Source of the DNA: Rhodobium gokarnense
Lineage (GTDB): Bacteria > Pseudomonadota > Alphaproteobacteria > Rhizobiales > Rhodobiaceae
Assembly: GCF_025961475.1 (NCBI RefSeq)
Contig: NZ_JAOQNS010000018.1
Coordinates: 1-63,233, forward strand
Direction: 5' to 3'
DNA: 63,233 nucleotides
Position 1 is the stretch's first letter. The number at the start of each line of letters is the position of its first letter. Made by a program: the position numbers and the translations under genes. Shown piece after piece: positions 9,554 to 19,893 of the stretch. The notes beneath the pieces are model-generated. The model was not told the origin of the DNA and did no database searches. It saw nothing but the letters and a program-made list of their open reading frames with translations.

Positions 9554-10123
9554 TTAGCGCGAAACCGAAATGGCGCTGCCGCCGACGGTCTGGCCGTTAA
9601 AGCGTTCGGCGCCGTTGGAATAGAGCGTGGCGATGCGCTCGCCGCCCTTGTCCTTCAGGATCACCTGCTTGCCGTTGAGGTCCCAGGCCGAGATCGTCTT
9701 CAGCGTCTCGCTGCCGCAGCCGCGGGTGCTGGCGCGGTAGCCGCCGGACCAGGTGGTCAGCGTCATGAAGAGCTGGCAGCGGTCGCCGCCGGAGGCAACG
9801 GACCAGCCGCCGAGCATGTCGGTGCGGCCGACCTCCTGGCTGCCGGCCGGCTCGGCCGGGACGACGGGGCCGGCGGAGGCGACGTCGGTGCCCTCGGCGG
9901 GCATGCCGTCCGCGGTTTCGCCGTCGACGGGCGGCAGGGGCTGGCCATTGGCGTCGGTGGCGCGATCCGGCGGCACGAGGTCGACGGGCGCGAGCGCCCC
10001 GGAGGACACCGGCTGGGTCGGGCTTGCCGGCAGCGGATCGACGCTGGAGCCCCAGCCGAGACGCTGGCAGGCGCCCAGCGAAAGGGCGAGGGCGAGAAGG
10101 ACGAAAACCGGGCGCCGCATCAT
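9554..10123 (-). CDS. omp19: Omp19-like outer-membrane lipoprotein, protease-inhibitor domain
   Basis: 189 residues. The signal sequence ends in a lipobox (SLGAC, Cys19), so the mature protein should be lipidated. A Pro/Ala-rich linker of about 75 residues is followed by a C-terminal domain ending LNGKQVILKD...YSNGAERFNGQTVGGSAISVSR-like. This matches the end of Brucella Omp19 as I recall it, a lipoprotein with the Inh/AprI metalloprotease-inhibitor fold. Two cysteines in the domain (CQLF and GCGS) could form the family disulfide. Its promoter should lie in the long gap to the right. Confidence 0.85.
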   Translation of the reverse strand: MMRRPVFVLLALALSLGACQRLGWGSSVDPLPASPTQPVSSGALAPVDLVPPDRATDANGQPLPPVDGETADGMPAEGTDVASAGPVVPAEPAGSQEVGRTDMLGGWSVASGGDRCQLFMTLTTWSGGYRASTRGCGSETLKTISAWDLNGKQVILKDKGGERIATLYSNGAERFNGQTVGGSAISVSR

Positions 10124-10155
10124 ATTGCTCCCAAGGGCAGTCTGTGAATGACAAG

Positions 10156-10184
10156 TGTAGACCGCTTTACGCCGATTAAGGCAA
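10156..10184 (-). promoter_or_regulatory. Possible sigma-70 promoter of the omp19-like gene
   Basis: On the minus strand TTGCCT (10184-10179) and TCTACA (10161-10156) are separated by 17 bases and lie about 35-60 bases upstream of the start codon. The -10 match is moderate, so this is only a candidate. Confidence 0.35.
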
Positions 10185-10739
10185 ATTTGCGGTTAACCGG
10201 AACCGGCCCGCACAATTTCCGGTCCAATCGACCGGCGACCGTTGCCCGGAGGCAACAGCCTTTCGCCTGACTTACAGCGCTGCCCGCAGACGGCAAGTGC
10301 TCCGCCGGAGGGTGCCGCCGGCGATCAACCGGGCAAAAGGACGTCGGGCGGAATCAGCTTTTGCGACCCCTGCCACGCGATCGGCCGGCCCGGAACACGG
10401 CGTTACGCAGTGTATACACCGGTGCCAATCGCAAACATTACAGCAGATCACATATGGATTTTTCGGCGCCGACCTTGCGCACCGTCCGGACCGGATCGGA
10501 CCCGCGCGTGGGCCACGGGGACCGTCCGGGAGAGTCGCGCCGCGGCCGGAGGGCGTTCGTCGAGGGAACGATTCCGGTCGTTAAAACAAACGAATAGCGA
10601 ATCACTCCTGTTCTCAAAGCTATCTGGCAGGGATTTCGAGGGTACCGACCGCGCAGCTTTTCGATGTTCCATTTCGAAACATGAATGCATTGAATACATA
10701 ATATGCAGAAAATAAATCAGATACAATTTTTGGCGATTT
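10185..10739. other. Gene-free gap with an AT-rich right part
   Basis: About 550 bases with no convincing gene. Visible items are a GTTGCC-CGGA-GGCAAC hairpin (10241-10256), a perfect 10-bp palindrome GTGTATACAC (10410-10419), and a clearly AT-rich stretch (about 10590-10740) unlike the rest of the window. The AT-rich part includes an imperfect palindrome ATGTTCC...GAAACAT (10664-10682). ORFs crossing it have low-complexity translations and no good start signals. It follows the 3' end of azlD. Confidence 0.6.
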
Positions 10740-11069
10740 TTACGGGAAAAGGTAGTTCACGATCCACAATGCGCCCATGCCGACGGCGAGCGTGCCGAAA
10801 ACGCTCCTCGTGGCGACCGCGGCGATGAGCGCGAAGGCGCCGGCGATCAGGCGGTGGTTGTCGAGGGAAAAATCGATCGGCCCGTCCGGTCTCAGGATTG
10901 CCGGGACGACCAGCGCGGCCAGCACCGCCGGCGGCACGTAGCGTAGCAGCCGCATCAGCGTCGGCGGGATCTCCCGGCCGCCGAGTGCATGGATGAACGA
11001 CCAGCGCAGGCCGAAGGTGAGCGCGCCGCTGGCGAGAATCACGGCCCACAGGACCGGCCCGTTATCCAT
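10740..11069 (-). CDS. azlD: AzlD family small subunit of branched-chain amino-acid exporter
   Basis: 109 residues with four hydrophobic segments. It has the family landmark of a conserved Arg in helix 1 (TFGLRWSF) and RYVPPAVLAALVVPA in the middle. AzlD works with AzlC in the inner membrane to export branched-chain amino acids or analogues. Its ATG overlaps the end of azlC by 8 bases, a typical coupled pair. Confidence 0.9.
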   Translation of the reverse strand: MDNGPVLWAVILASGALTFGLRWSFIHALGGREIPPTLMRLLRYVPPAVLAALVVPAILRPDGPIDFSLDNHRLIAGAFALIAAVATRSVFGTLAVGMGALWIVNYLFP

Positions 11070-11775
11070 TTCGCGCCTCCCTCAGCCGTTCCATGAGGTA
11101 GCCGGTGGCAATGCCGGTGAGCGCGCCGAGGCCTAGGCCGAGATTGTAGGGCAGCCCGCCGGCGATCACCGCGACGGTGCCGCCGACGGCCGCGGCCGCC
11201 ACCGTCGGCCGGTCCTTCAGGGTCGGCACGAGCAGCGCCATGAACGAGAGCGGCACGGCAAAGCCGAGCCCCCAGCTCGGCGGAATGCCGGCGCCGATGA
11301 CGTAGCCGGCAATGCTTGCCGGCAGCCAGGTCAGCCAGACCATCAGCCCGCAGGCGAACAGGAAAAGATGGCCGCGCTCCTCGTCGCCATGCTCCGCGGA
11401 GGTCATGCGGATGATGCTGAGGGCGTAGGCCTGGTCGGAGAGGATGTAGGCGAGCCCGGCACGCTTGGGCGCTGGCAAATGCTTCAGGTGCGGCGCCAGC
11501 GAGGCGCTGTACATGGCAAAGCGCAGATTGATGACGAAGGCCGTGGCGACGATGACCACCGGCAGGGCGTCCTGGCTGATCAGCTGGGCGATCGCGAGCT
11601 GCGCCGCACCGGCGAAGATGACGACAGCCATGGCCATCGCGGCGGCAAAGGAGACGCCGGCATCGGCCGCGGCAACACCGGAGATCATGCCGAAGGCGAA
11701 CATCGGCGGCACCAGCGGCGCAATGGCCTTGATGCCGGCAAGGAACGGCCTCGATCGGAAGGCGGAAGGGAGCAT
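11062..11775 (-). CDS. azlC: AzlC family large subunit of branched-chain amino-acid exporter
   Basis: About 237 residues from the ATG at 11775 and mostly hydrophobic. Segments recognised are FLAGIKAIAPLVPPMFAFG at the N terminus, GAAQLAIAQLI, and VINLRFAMYSASLAPHL in the middle, the AzlC/YgaZ core. Upstream in-frame starts (11853, 11931) would add an Arg-rich tail unlike the family, so I used the start that places the first helix near the N terminus. The ribosome site there is weak. It probably forms a complex with AzlD, whose gene overlaps it. Confidence 0.88.
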   Translation of the reverse strand: MLPSAFRSRPFLAGIKAIAPLVPPMFAFGMISGVAAADAGVSFAAAMAMAVVIFAGAAQLAIAQLISQDALPVVIVATAFVINLRFAMYSASLAPHLKHLPAPKRAGLAYILSDQAYALSIIRMTSAEHGDEERGHLFLFACGLMVWLTWLPASIAGYVIGAGIPPSWGLGFAVPLSFMALLVPTLKDRPTVAAAAVGGTVAVIAGGLPYNLGLGLGALTGIATGYLMERLREARNG

Positions 11776-12013
11776 GGGCAGCCGGAGAACGGGTCGAAGC
11801 AAGCGGACGCCGCGGCGACACCTGGCCGGTCGGACGTCTCTTTGGGAGTTCATCCCTTCGGTAGCGTTCCGCCGCCGTCCTGTCCAGCACCGCGCCGATT
11901 GCGGACCCGACAGTGCGCGCAGGTCAGACACGGAAAAGCCGGAGCGAGCGGCCCTTGGGGGCGATCGTTCCGGCCTTTGTCAGGGAGAACGTTAGGTTGG
12001 CAGTCGGCTTCGC

Positions 12014-12718
12014 TCAGCCGTTGGCGGTGGTGTCGCTGCCCTGCTGCGGGACGCCGTCGATGCTGTAGGATTCCACGAGGACGGAGTCTTCCACCGCCTT
12101 CAGCGCCAGGTTGGCCTCGTAATATTTCTTCTCGCCGAGGAGCTTCACCGCGTCCTTGACGTGGTCGAGACTGGCCTTGGCCGGGATCAGCGCGGCCGAC
12201 ACGGTGACGTCGATGCGGCCCTCGCGCAGAACTTCCGCGGCCTTCTTGTGGTCACCCTTGGCCAGGTGCTCATTGGCCTTCTTTACGGTCTCGGCCTTGT
12301 CGGCGGTGGGCACGAACCCCTCGGCCAGCGTCAGCGAGGAATCGAAGGGAAGGTAGGCATCGCCCTCGGCCGCCTTCTTGGTGGTGGCGACGGCAAAGTC
12401 CTTCATGGACGACTGCGCCGTCTTCAGGTCGGTCGCCGCCTTGTCGACGAATTCGGTGGCCACGTCCGGCGTGCCGTTGAAGATGGCGAGCCGCGCGGCG
12501 CGGACCTCGCGAACGCCGCGATAGGCCTCGTCGACGGTCTTGATGATCTTCTTGTCCTTGGTGTCGAGGGCCGCGGCGACGGCGTCCGCGCCGGCGGCCT
12601 TCGTCGTTGCCTCCGCCGCCTTCTGGTCGGCGGCGTAGCCGGCGGTCGCGGCGATCACCGGAAGTGCGGCAAGGGCGCCCGCAAGCGCGACGGCCGTCAT
12701 GTTCCTGCGCGTTTTCAT
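12014..12718 (-). CDS. yfdX: YfdX family exported protein
   Basis: 234 residues, with a clear signal peptide (cleavage likely after AGYA), so probably periplasmic. The helical C-terminal half, with LDHVKDAVKLLGEKKYYEANLALKAVEDS, matches the YfdX family. E. coli yfdX belongs to the acid-response regulon of EvgA, and the Salmonella protein has been linked to stress and antibiotic susceptibility. The biochemical role is unknown. The gene stands alone, with a perfect palindrome 37 bases upstream of its start that may be an operator. Family assignment is from memory of the C-terminal motif. Confidence 0.78.
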   Translation of the reverse strand: MKTRRNMTAVALAGALAALPVIAATAGYAADQKAAEATTKAAGADAVAAALDTKDKKIIKTVDEAYRGVREVRAARLAIFNGTPDVATEFVDKAATDLKTAQSSMKDFAVATTKKAAEGDAYLPFDSSLTLAEGFVPTADKAETVKKANEHLAKGDHKKAAEVLREGRIDVTVSAALIPAKASLDHVKDAVKLLGEKKYYEANLALKAVEDSVLVESYSIDGVPQQGSDTTANG

Positions 12719-12754
12719 GTCTGTGATCCTTTCCTCAAGTCATTGATTTATCGG

Positions 12755-12773
12755 GATGTCCCCTTGGGACATC
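12755..12773. promoter_or_regulatory. Perfect 19-bp palindrome upstream of yfdX (possible operator)
   Basis: GATGTCCC-CTT-GGGACATC has 8-base arms and a 3-base centre, 37-55 bases upstream of the yfdX ATG. Its place in the promoter region suggests a transcription-factor site. No known regulator motif was recognised. Confidence 0.5.
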
Positions 12774-13045
12774 GCTGATATGGGGACCACGGATTGCGAC
12801 AAAGTGTCCGGAGAATTACGTTTTCGACAGGTTTTCGAGCCGGACCGGCAAGAAACAAAAATATCCCAATTGAAACAGATGGGTAATGACCAATGGCGGC
12901 GTTGGAAGGGCGTGCGGGCACCCTGCCGAACATTGCCGGGGCGGTATCGTGGAGGAAAGGACGGAATGCCCTTTGATTGAAAGGCGTTCCGCGCCAGCCG
13001 GCTGGCCGGTGAGCGAACGGCGAAGGAGGCGGTCGCCGTCCGCTG
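12774..13045. other. Gap upstream of yfdX, no gene seen
   Basis: About 270 bases between the palindrome and the bipartite repeat. Short ORFs cross it on both strands, but none has a plausible start, length or family. It probably holds only the distal yfdX promoter region. Confidence 0.5.
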
Positions 13046-13174
13046 TTAGAGCGGTTCGGGCGATTTCGAAATCGCGCGAAACGCTCCAACCATTTGTTTC
13101 GAAGCGTATTCTTATCCGAAAACCGGTTCCCACTGTTCGCTGACGCGGACCTTCGGTTCGGGAATACGCTCTAA
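13046..13174. repeat. Bipartite palindromic intergenic repeat (RIME/MITE-like)
   Basis: 129 bp bounded by TTAGAGCG (13046-13053) and its exact inverse CGCTCTAA (13167-13174). The left 44 bp (13046-13089) form a near-perfect palindrome centred on GATTTCGAAATC. The right part has a second pair, GCGTATTC and GAATACGC, around CGAAAACCGGTTCCCACT. Repeats of this plan are dispersed in rhizobial genomes. It ends 2 bases before the stop of the next gene. Confidence 0.8.
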
Positions 13175-13176
13175 GA

Positions 13177-13512
13177 CTACTGGACCGGATTGCGGGTCCA
13201 GGACGTGCCGTTGCTCCACTGGATCGTCGTGCCGTCGAAGGTGCCGGTACAGCAGCCCGGGTCGTCGGTGATATTCACCGAAACCTCACCGTTGCCGGTG
13301 CAGGTGCCGTAGAAATTCGGCCGTCCTCCGTTCAGCATTTCGCCATTGAGCGTCGACCCGTCGGCCCCAAGGATGAGTGCCGCCGAGGCGTTGGAATTGT
13401 AGGTGGCGCTGATCTGATCGCAGACGCCGGCCGCCAGCGTCTCGTCGGTTTCGGCGCTGAATGCGAAGGCGCCGGCGGCAAGGGCCAGCGCAAATGACAT
13501 CCCTTTGTGCAT
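13177..13512 (-). CDS. Small exported protein of unknown function
   Basis: 111 residues from the ATG at 13512, which has GGGAGAG upstream; longer in-frame starts would bury the signal peptide. Residues 1-28 or so form a signal peptide (MHKGMSFALALAAGAFAFSA). The mature part has four cysteines (GVCDQ, YGTCTG, DPGCCTG), suggesting disulfides, and ends with a Trp/Asn-rich segment IQWSNGTSWTR. I do not recognise the family. It could bind a carbohydrate or be a cell-surface factor, but this is not shown. Confidence 0.65.
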   Translation of the reverse strand: MHKGMSFALALAAGAFAFSAETDETLAAGVCDQISATYNSNASAALILGADGSTLNGEMLNGGRPNFYGTCTGNGEVSVNITDDPGCCTGTFDGTTIQWSNGTSWTRNPVQ

Positions 13513-13699
13513 CTTCGTGACTCTCCCATTGTTGCTGGTTTGGCTGCTCGTCCAGCAATTTGAGGTCCGGAAACACAACTATAAGCAGCAAAATAAATAG
13601 AAGACACGTAATACAGATGCCGTCAACGGCATTGACGGCGCTGGAAGCCGCGTTCAAGGCAATGTGAAGAACGACAACCCGGAAACCGCCGAAGGGCGA

Positions 13700-16201
<2,502 letters not shown>

Positions 16202-16424
16202 TTACACGCGAAAAAGCCCGTGAAATCCGTTATGAAAACAAAGGGTTAAAGGCGCGAATCATGGCTTTGTGTGAATTGTGGCGCATTCCTGCCGCATTTG
16301 CCCGCAGGAACGGGCGGACCGGGCTCCACCGAGCGCCCGCCCGGCGCCGCCTGGAACAGCGGAAAACGGCCCGAAACGAGGCATTTGCGGCCGCCGCCGG
16401 CCGGCTCCCGGCGCGCGGTGCCCG

Positions 16425-16973
16425 ATGACCGGCGAGGGAAAGGTGATCGCCGTCGCCCTCAGCGCCGGCCATGACTTCTCAAAGGAGCTGCAGCCGGAGA
16501 TCGCGCTCGTTGCCGGCATGGGGGTTGCCGGCGACCCCCATGCCGGGGTGACGGTCAAGCACCGCTCGCGGGTCAGGAAGGATCCGACACAGCCGAATTT
16601 GCGCCAGGTCCACCTCATCCATGCCGAGCTTTTCGCCGAACTGGCGGAGAAGGGGTTCGATGTCGGGCCGGCCGACCTCGGCGAGAACATCACCACAGCC
16701 GGCCTCGATCTCCTGGCGCTGCCGCGCGGCACGCGGCTTGCCATCGGCGCCGAGGCGGTGGTCGCGATCACCGGCCTGCGCAATCCGTGCGCCCAGATCG
16801 ACGGGTTCCGAAAGGGACTGCTGAGGGCGGTGATCGGGCGTGATGGCGCCGGCCGGCCGGTCCTGAAGGCCGGCGTCATGGGCATCGTCCTTGCCGGCGG
16901 TGCCGTGCGGCCGGGCGATGCCGTGGCGGTCACCCTGCCGCCGAAACCGCATATTGCCCTTGAGCGGGTCTGA
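16425..16973 (+). CDS. MOSC domain protein
   Basis: 182 residues forming a single MOSC domain (molybdenum cofactor sulfurase C-terminal fold). Motifs seen are GDPHAGVTVKHR near 32-43, NLRQVHLIH, LGENITTAGLDL and TGLRNPCAQID with the single conserved cysteine that in the family handles sulfur or metal-sulfur groups. Stand-alone MOSC proteins are YiiM-like, linked to detoxification of N-hydroxylated bases or to cofactor sulfur transfer; which applies here is unknown. I used the ATG at 16425 because the 49 upstream in-frame codons are low-complexity. It is divergent from gyrB. Confidence 0.85.
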   Translation: MTGEGKVIAVALSAGHDFSKELQPEIALVAGMGVAGDPHAGVTVKHRSRVRKDPTQPNLRQVHLIHAELFAELAEKGFDVGPADLGENITTAGLDLLALPRGTRLAIGAEAVVAITGLRNPCAQIDGFRKGLLRAVIGRDGAGRPVLKAGVMGIVLAGGAVRPGDAVAVTLPPKPHIALERV

Positions 16974-16994
16974 CCGCGCTGACGTTGCAGGTGC

Positions 16995-17609
16995 TCAGCG
17001 CGAGGCGATGGTCAGCGCCGCAGCGGCCATCGCCGTGCCGGCGATGCGGTTGACGAGCCGCAGCCCACGTCCGGACCGCATCAGGTCGCGGGCCCGGTCG
17101 ACCGCAAACACATAGACCGCCATGCCCGCCGGCAGCACCACGGCGATGGCGCCGCCGCAGGCGAGCGCATCGGCCAGTTCCAGCGTCTTCAGGTCGACGA
17201 CGGTCGGCAGGATGGCGAGGTAGAAGACCATGGTCTTGGGATTGCCGAGCGTGATCGCGAGCGACGTGAAAGCGGCGGACAAGGACGAACCGAGAGAGGC
17301 CGCCCGCACGCTCGCCCTCGGCTGCGGCTCAGACGTCCAGGCCTTGAAAGCGAGATAGAGCAGATAGGCGATGCTCAGATATTTGATCGCCACGAACGCG
17401 GCATGGAAGGTCTGGGCGATAAGGGCTAGGCCGCCAACGGCACAGGCGAACCAGATGAGGTTCCCGGTCACCATGCCGACGACATAGGGCACCGCGTCGC
17501 GCCGCCCGTGGGCGAGCGTATGGCCGATCAGGCCGACGACGCCCGGCCCCGGCGTCATCACCGCCAGAAAATAGACGCCGACGAAAACGGCGAGCCCGAA
17601 AAAGCTCAT
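16995..17609 (-). CDS. LysE/RhtB family amino-acid exporter
   Basis: 204 residues with about six hydrophobic segments. The N-terminal FLAVMTPGPGVVGLIGHTLAHG is the LysE family signature, and LGNPKTMVFYLAILP marks the middle helix pair. Members export amino acids or analogues such as lysine, homoserine or threonine across the inner membrane; the substrate cannot be read from sequence. It faces the MOSC gene tail to tail. Confidence 0.9.
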   Translation of the reverse strand: MSFFGLAVFVGVYFLAVMTPGPGVVGLIGHTLAHGRRDAVPYVVGMVTGNLIWFACAVGGLALIAQTFHAAFVAIKYLSIAYLLYLAFKAWTSEPQPRASVRAASLGSSLSAAFTSLAITLGNPKTMVFYLAILPTVVDLKTLELADALACGGAIAVVLPAGMAVYVFAVDRARDLMRSGRGLRLVNRIAGTAMAAAALTIASR

Positions 17610-17709
17610 GGCTGGGGTCCGGATGGAAGGTGAGGTTCCCGATCAGGCGCCGCCCGCGGCAAAAAGTCAATATGGCTGACCTATTGCGGTCCGATGTTGC
17701 CCGGGCCGG

Positions 17710-18600
17710 TCAATCGAGGAAGATCAGGGCCGTGCCGGCGATGACGAGGCCGGCGCCGACGAAGGCCCAGAGCGACGGCCGCTCGCCCGTATGGACCCAG
17801 AGCAGCGGCAGGATCAGCACCGGCGAGGTGGCGGAGAGCGTGGAGATGATGCCGACTTCCCCGCCGGAGAGCGCATAGAGCACCAGCGTCATGCCGACGC
17901 CCATGGAAACGAAGCCGGAGAGCGCGATCTGGCCGACGATGCGGGCGTTGATCGGGTTCCGCTGGCGGAATTTCAGCACCGGGAGCTGCATCAGGAGCGT
18001 GAGGCCGAGGGCGCCGATGGCGACGCGGATCGCCGAGACAGCGACCGGATCGGCGCCCGACGCCATCACCGGCCGGGCGATCAGCGAGCCGAGCGCCTGG
18101 GAGAGCGCCGAGGCGAGCCCGAGCCCGATGCCGACCCACAGCGGCCCGCGGATGGTCTCCCACTGGTGAAGCTGCGAGCGGCGCTTGCCGAAGACGATGG
18201 CCATGACGACGCCGACCACCGACAGGGCTATGCCGGTGACGGCCCGCGCCGACAGCACCTCGCCGAGCAGTAGCCAGCCGAGCAGCGCGGCGAGCGGTGC
18301 GTTGAGGGCAAAGAGGATGCCGGAGCGCCGCGGCCCGAGCCGGTTCATCGTGAGGAAGAGTGCGGTATCGCCGAGGAAGATGCCGATGAAGCCGGAGGCG
18401 AGGATGGCAAGGGTCTGGTCGCTGGAAACCGTCGCCCAGCCGCCGGTGAGCGTCGCGGCGACGGCCAGCATGACGAAGACCATCGCCATGCGCAACCGGT
18501 TGAAGGCGATGGCGCCGAGGTGCTGGGACGGGCCGGCGGAGAGGAGCCCGCCGAAGGCCCAAAGGAGCGCGGCCGCAAGGGCGGCGAGTTCGAAGGTCAT
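17710..18600 (-). CDS. DMT superfamily (EamA) transporter
   Basis: 296 residues with ten hydrophobic segments arranged as two EamA repeats, a layout shared by drug/metabolite exporters. The first repeat contains GFIGIFLGDTALFLTMNRLGP and LNAPLAALLGWLLLGE; the second contains SATSPVLILPLLWVHTGE. The substrate is unknown. It is one of three accessory genes between recF and gyrB and is oriented with the replication genes. Confidence 0.9.
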   Translation of the reverse strand: MTFELAALAAALLWAFGGLLSAGPSQHLGAIAFNRLRMAMVFVMLAVAATLTGGWATVSSDQTLAILASGFIGIFLGDTALFLTMNRLGPRRSGILFALNAPLAALLGWLLLGEVLSARAVTGIALSVVGVVMAIVFGKRRSQLHQWETIRGPLWVGIGLGLASALSQALGSLIARPVMASGADPVAVSAIRVAIGALGLTLLMQLPVLKFRQRNPINARIVGQIALSGFVSMGVGMTLVLYALSGGEVGIISTLSATSPVLILPLLWVHTGERPSLWAFVGAGLVIAGTALIFLD

Positions 18601-18698
18601 GGCATCGGCCGAAGGATGGTGCGGCGGGGCCGCGAGACGGTATCAATCGGCTGATTACGCCAAGCGGCGCGCGCCGTCACGCCGTTTGTTTCGAGGGA

Positions 18699-19844
18699 TC
18701 ACGCGGCATCCGAGACCGTGCCGTCCTGGACGGCGAACCGCTGGGCGCGGTCCTCCAGGGCGGCAAAGAGGGAAAGGTCCGTGCCGGTCATCCAGGCCTG
18801 GACGCCGAGGCGGTCGAGGGCGGCAAAGAGCCCGGCCCGCCGGTGGCTGTCGAGATGGGCGGCGACCTCGTCGAGGAGCAGGAGGGGCGTCCGTCCCGTC
18901 ATCTCCTCCACCAGCCGCGCATGGGCAAGGACGAGGCCGAGAAGCAGCGCCTTCTGCTCGCCGGTGGAGCAGGTCTCCGCCGCCATGTCCTTCGGCCCGT
19001 GGCGCACCAGGAGGTCGCTGCGGTGGGGACCGGTGAGCGCCCGCCCGGCCGTCCGGTCGCGCGGCCGGGCGGCGGCAAGCGTCTCGCGATAGCTGTCCTC
19101 GACCTCGACGGCCGGACGGCCGGAAACCTCGCGCTCCAACTCGCCGTCAAGGGTGAGCGCGGCATCGGGAAACGGCGATTCGGGGTCGTGGTGGGCGGAA
19201 ATCAGCCGGGAGAAGCAGGCGGCAAGCTCGGCCCGTGCGGCGGCGACGGCGACGGCGTATTCGGCCATCTGCGCTTCCAGCCCGTCGAGCCAGGAACTGC
19301 GGCCGCCCTCTTCCAGCACTTTGTTGCGTTCGCGCATCGCCTTTTCGAACGAGGAGACCCGGCGGGCATGGTCGCGGTCGATGGCCAGCACCAGCCGGTC
19401 GAGGAAGCGCCGCCGGTCGCCGGCCGGGCCGGTGAAGAGCCCGTCCATCGCCGGCGTCAGCCACAGGACGCGGGCAACGTCGAGCAGCTCTTCGGAGCTC
19501 CGCGCGGTGGTGCCGTCGATGCGGATGCGGCGCTGGCGCTCCGGGTCCGGCCCGTCGGCGACGAGTCCGGTGCCGACGACGGTCTCGCCGGCAGCACCAA
19601 GGAGCGTCGCCGCAACGGCCCAGCCGCCGGCGCCGCCCTGGCGCGAAACGTCCTCAAGCCGGGCCCGCCGGAGGCCGCGGCCGGGCGAGAGATAGGACAG
19701 TGCTTCCAGGATGTTGGTCTTGCCGGCGCCATTCTCGCCGCAAAGCACCACATGGCGGCCGTCCGGCGTCAGCGACAGGCGGGCGTAGTTCCGGAAATCG
19801 GTCAGCTTCAGGGCAGTGACGGAAAGGGCACCGGGTGAGGTCAT
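18699..19844 (-). CDS. recF: DNA replication and repair protein RecF
   Basis: 381 residues, the normal RecF size. RecF is an SMC-like ATPase that helps load RecA at gapped DNA with RecO and RecR. The Walker A GENGAGKTNILEALSYLSPG is near residues 35-54, and the C-terminal LLLLDEVAAHLD holds Walker B. STGEQKALLLGLVLAHARL is the ABC signature. It follows dnaN after 49 bases in the usual dnaA-dnaN-recF order. Confidence 0.97.
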   Translation of the reverse strand: MTSPGALSVTALKLTDFRNYARLSLTPDGRHVVLCGENGAGKTNILEALSYLSPGRGLRRARLEDVSRQGGAGGWAVAATLLGAAGETVVGTGLVADGPDPERQRRIRIDGTTARSSEELLDVARVLWLTPAMDGLFTGPAGDRRRFLDRLVLAIDRDHARRVSSFEKAMRERNKVLEEGGRSSWLDGLEAQMAEYAVAVAAARAELAACFSRLISAHHDPESPFPDAALTLDGELEREVSGRPAVEVEDSYRETLAAARPRDRTAGRALTGPHRSDLLVRHGPKDMAAETCSTGEQKALLLGLVLAHARLVEEMTGRTPLLLLDEVAAHLDSHRRAGLFAALDRLGVQAWMTGTDLSLFAALEDRAQRFAVQDGTVSDAA

Positions 19845-19893
19845 CGGCGGTGCACAAGGACCCTTTCGAGCGGCGGGAAGGCCGGTTTCGCCG

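Noticed and set aside
10242-10715. 157-codon plus-strand frame in the gap before azlD
   Set aside because: No ribosome site, mixed composition across the GC to AT boundary and no recognisable motifs; treated as non-coding.
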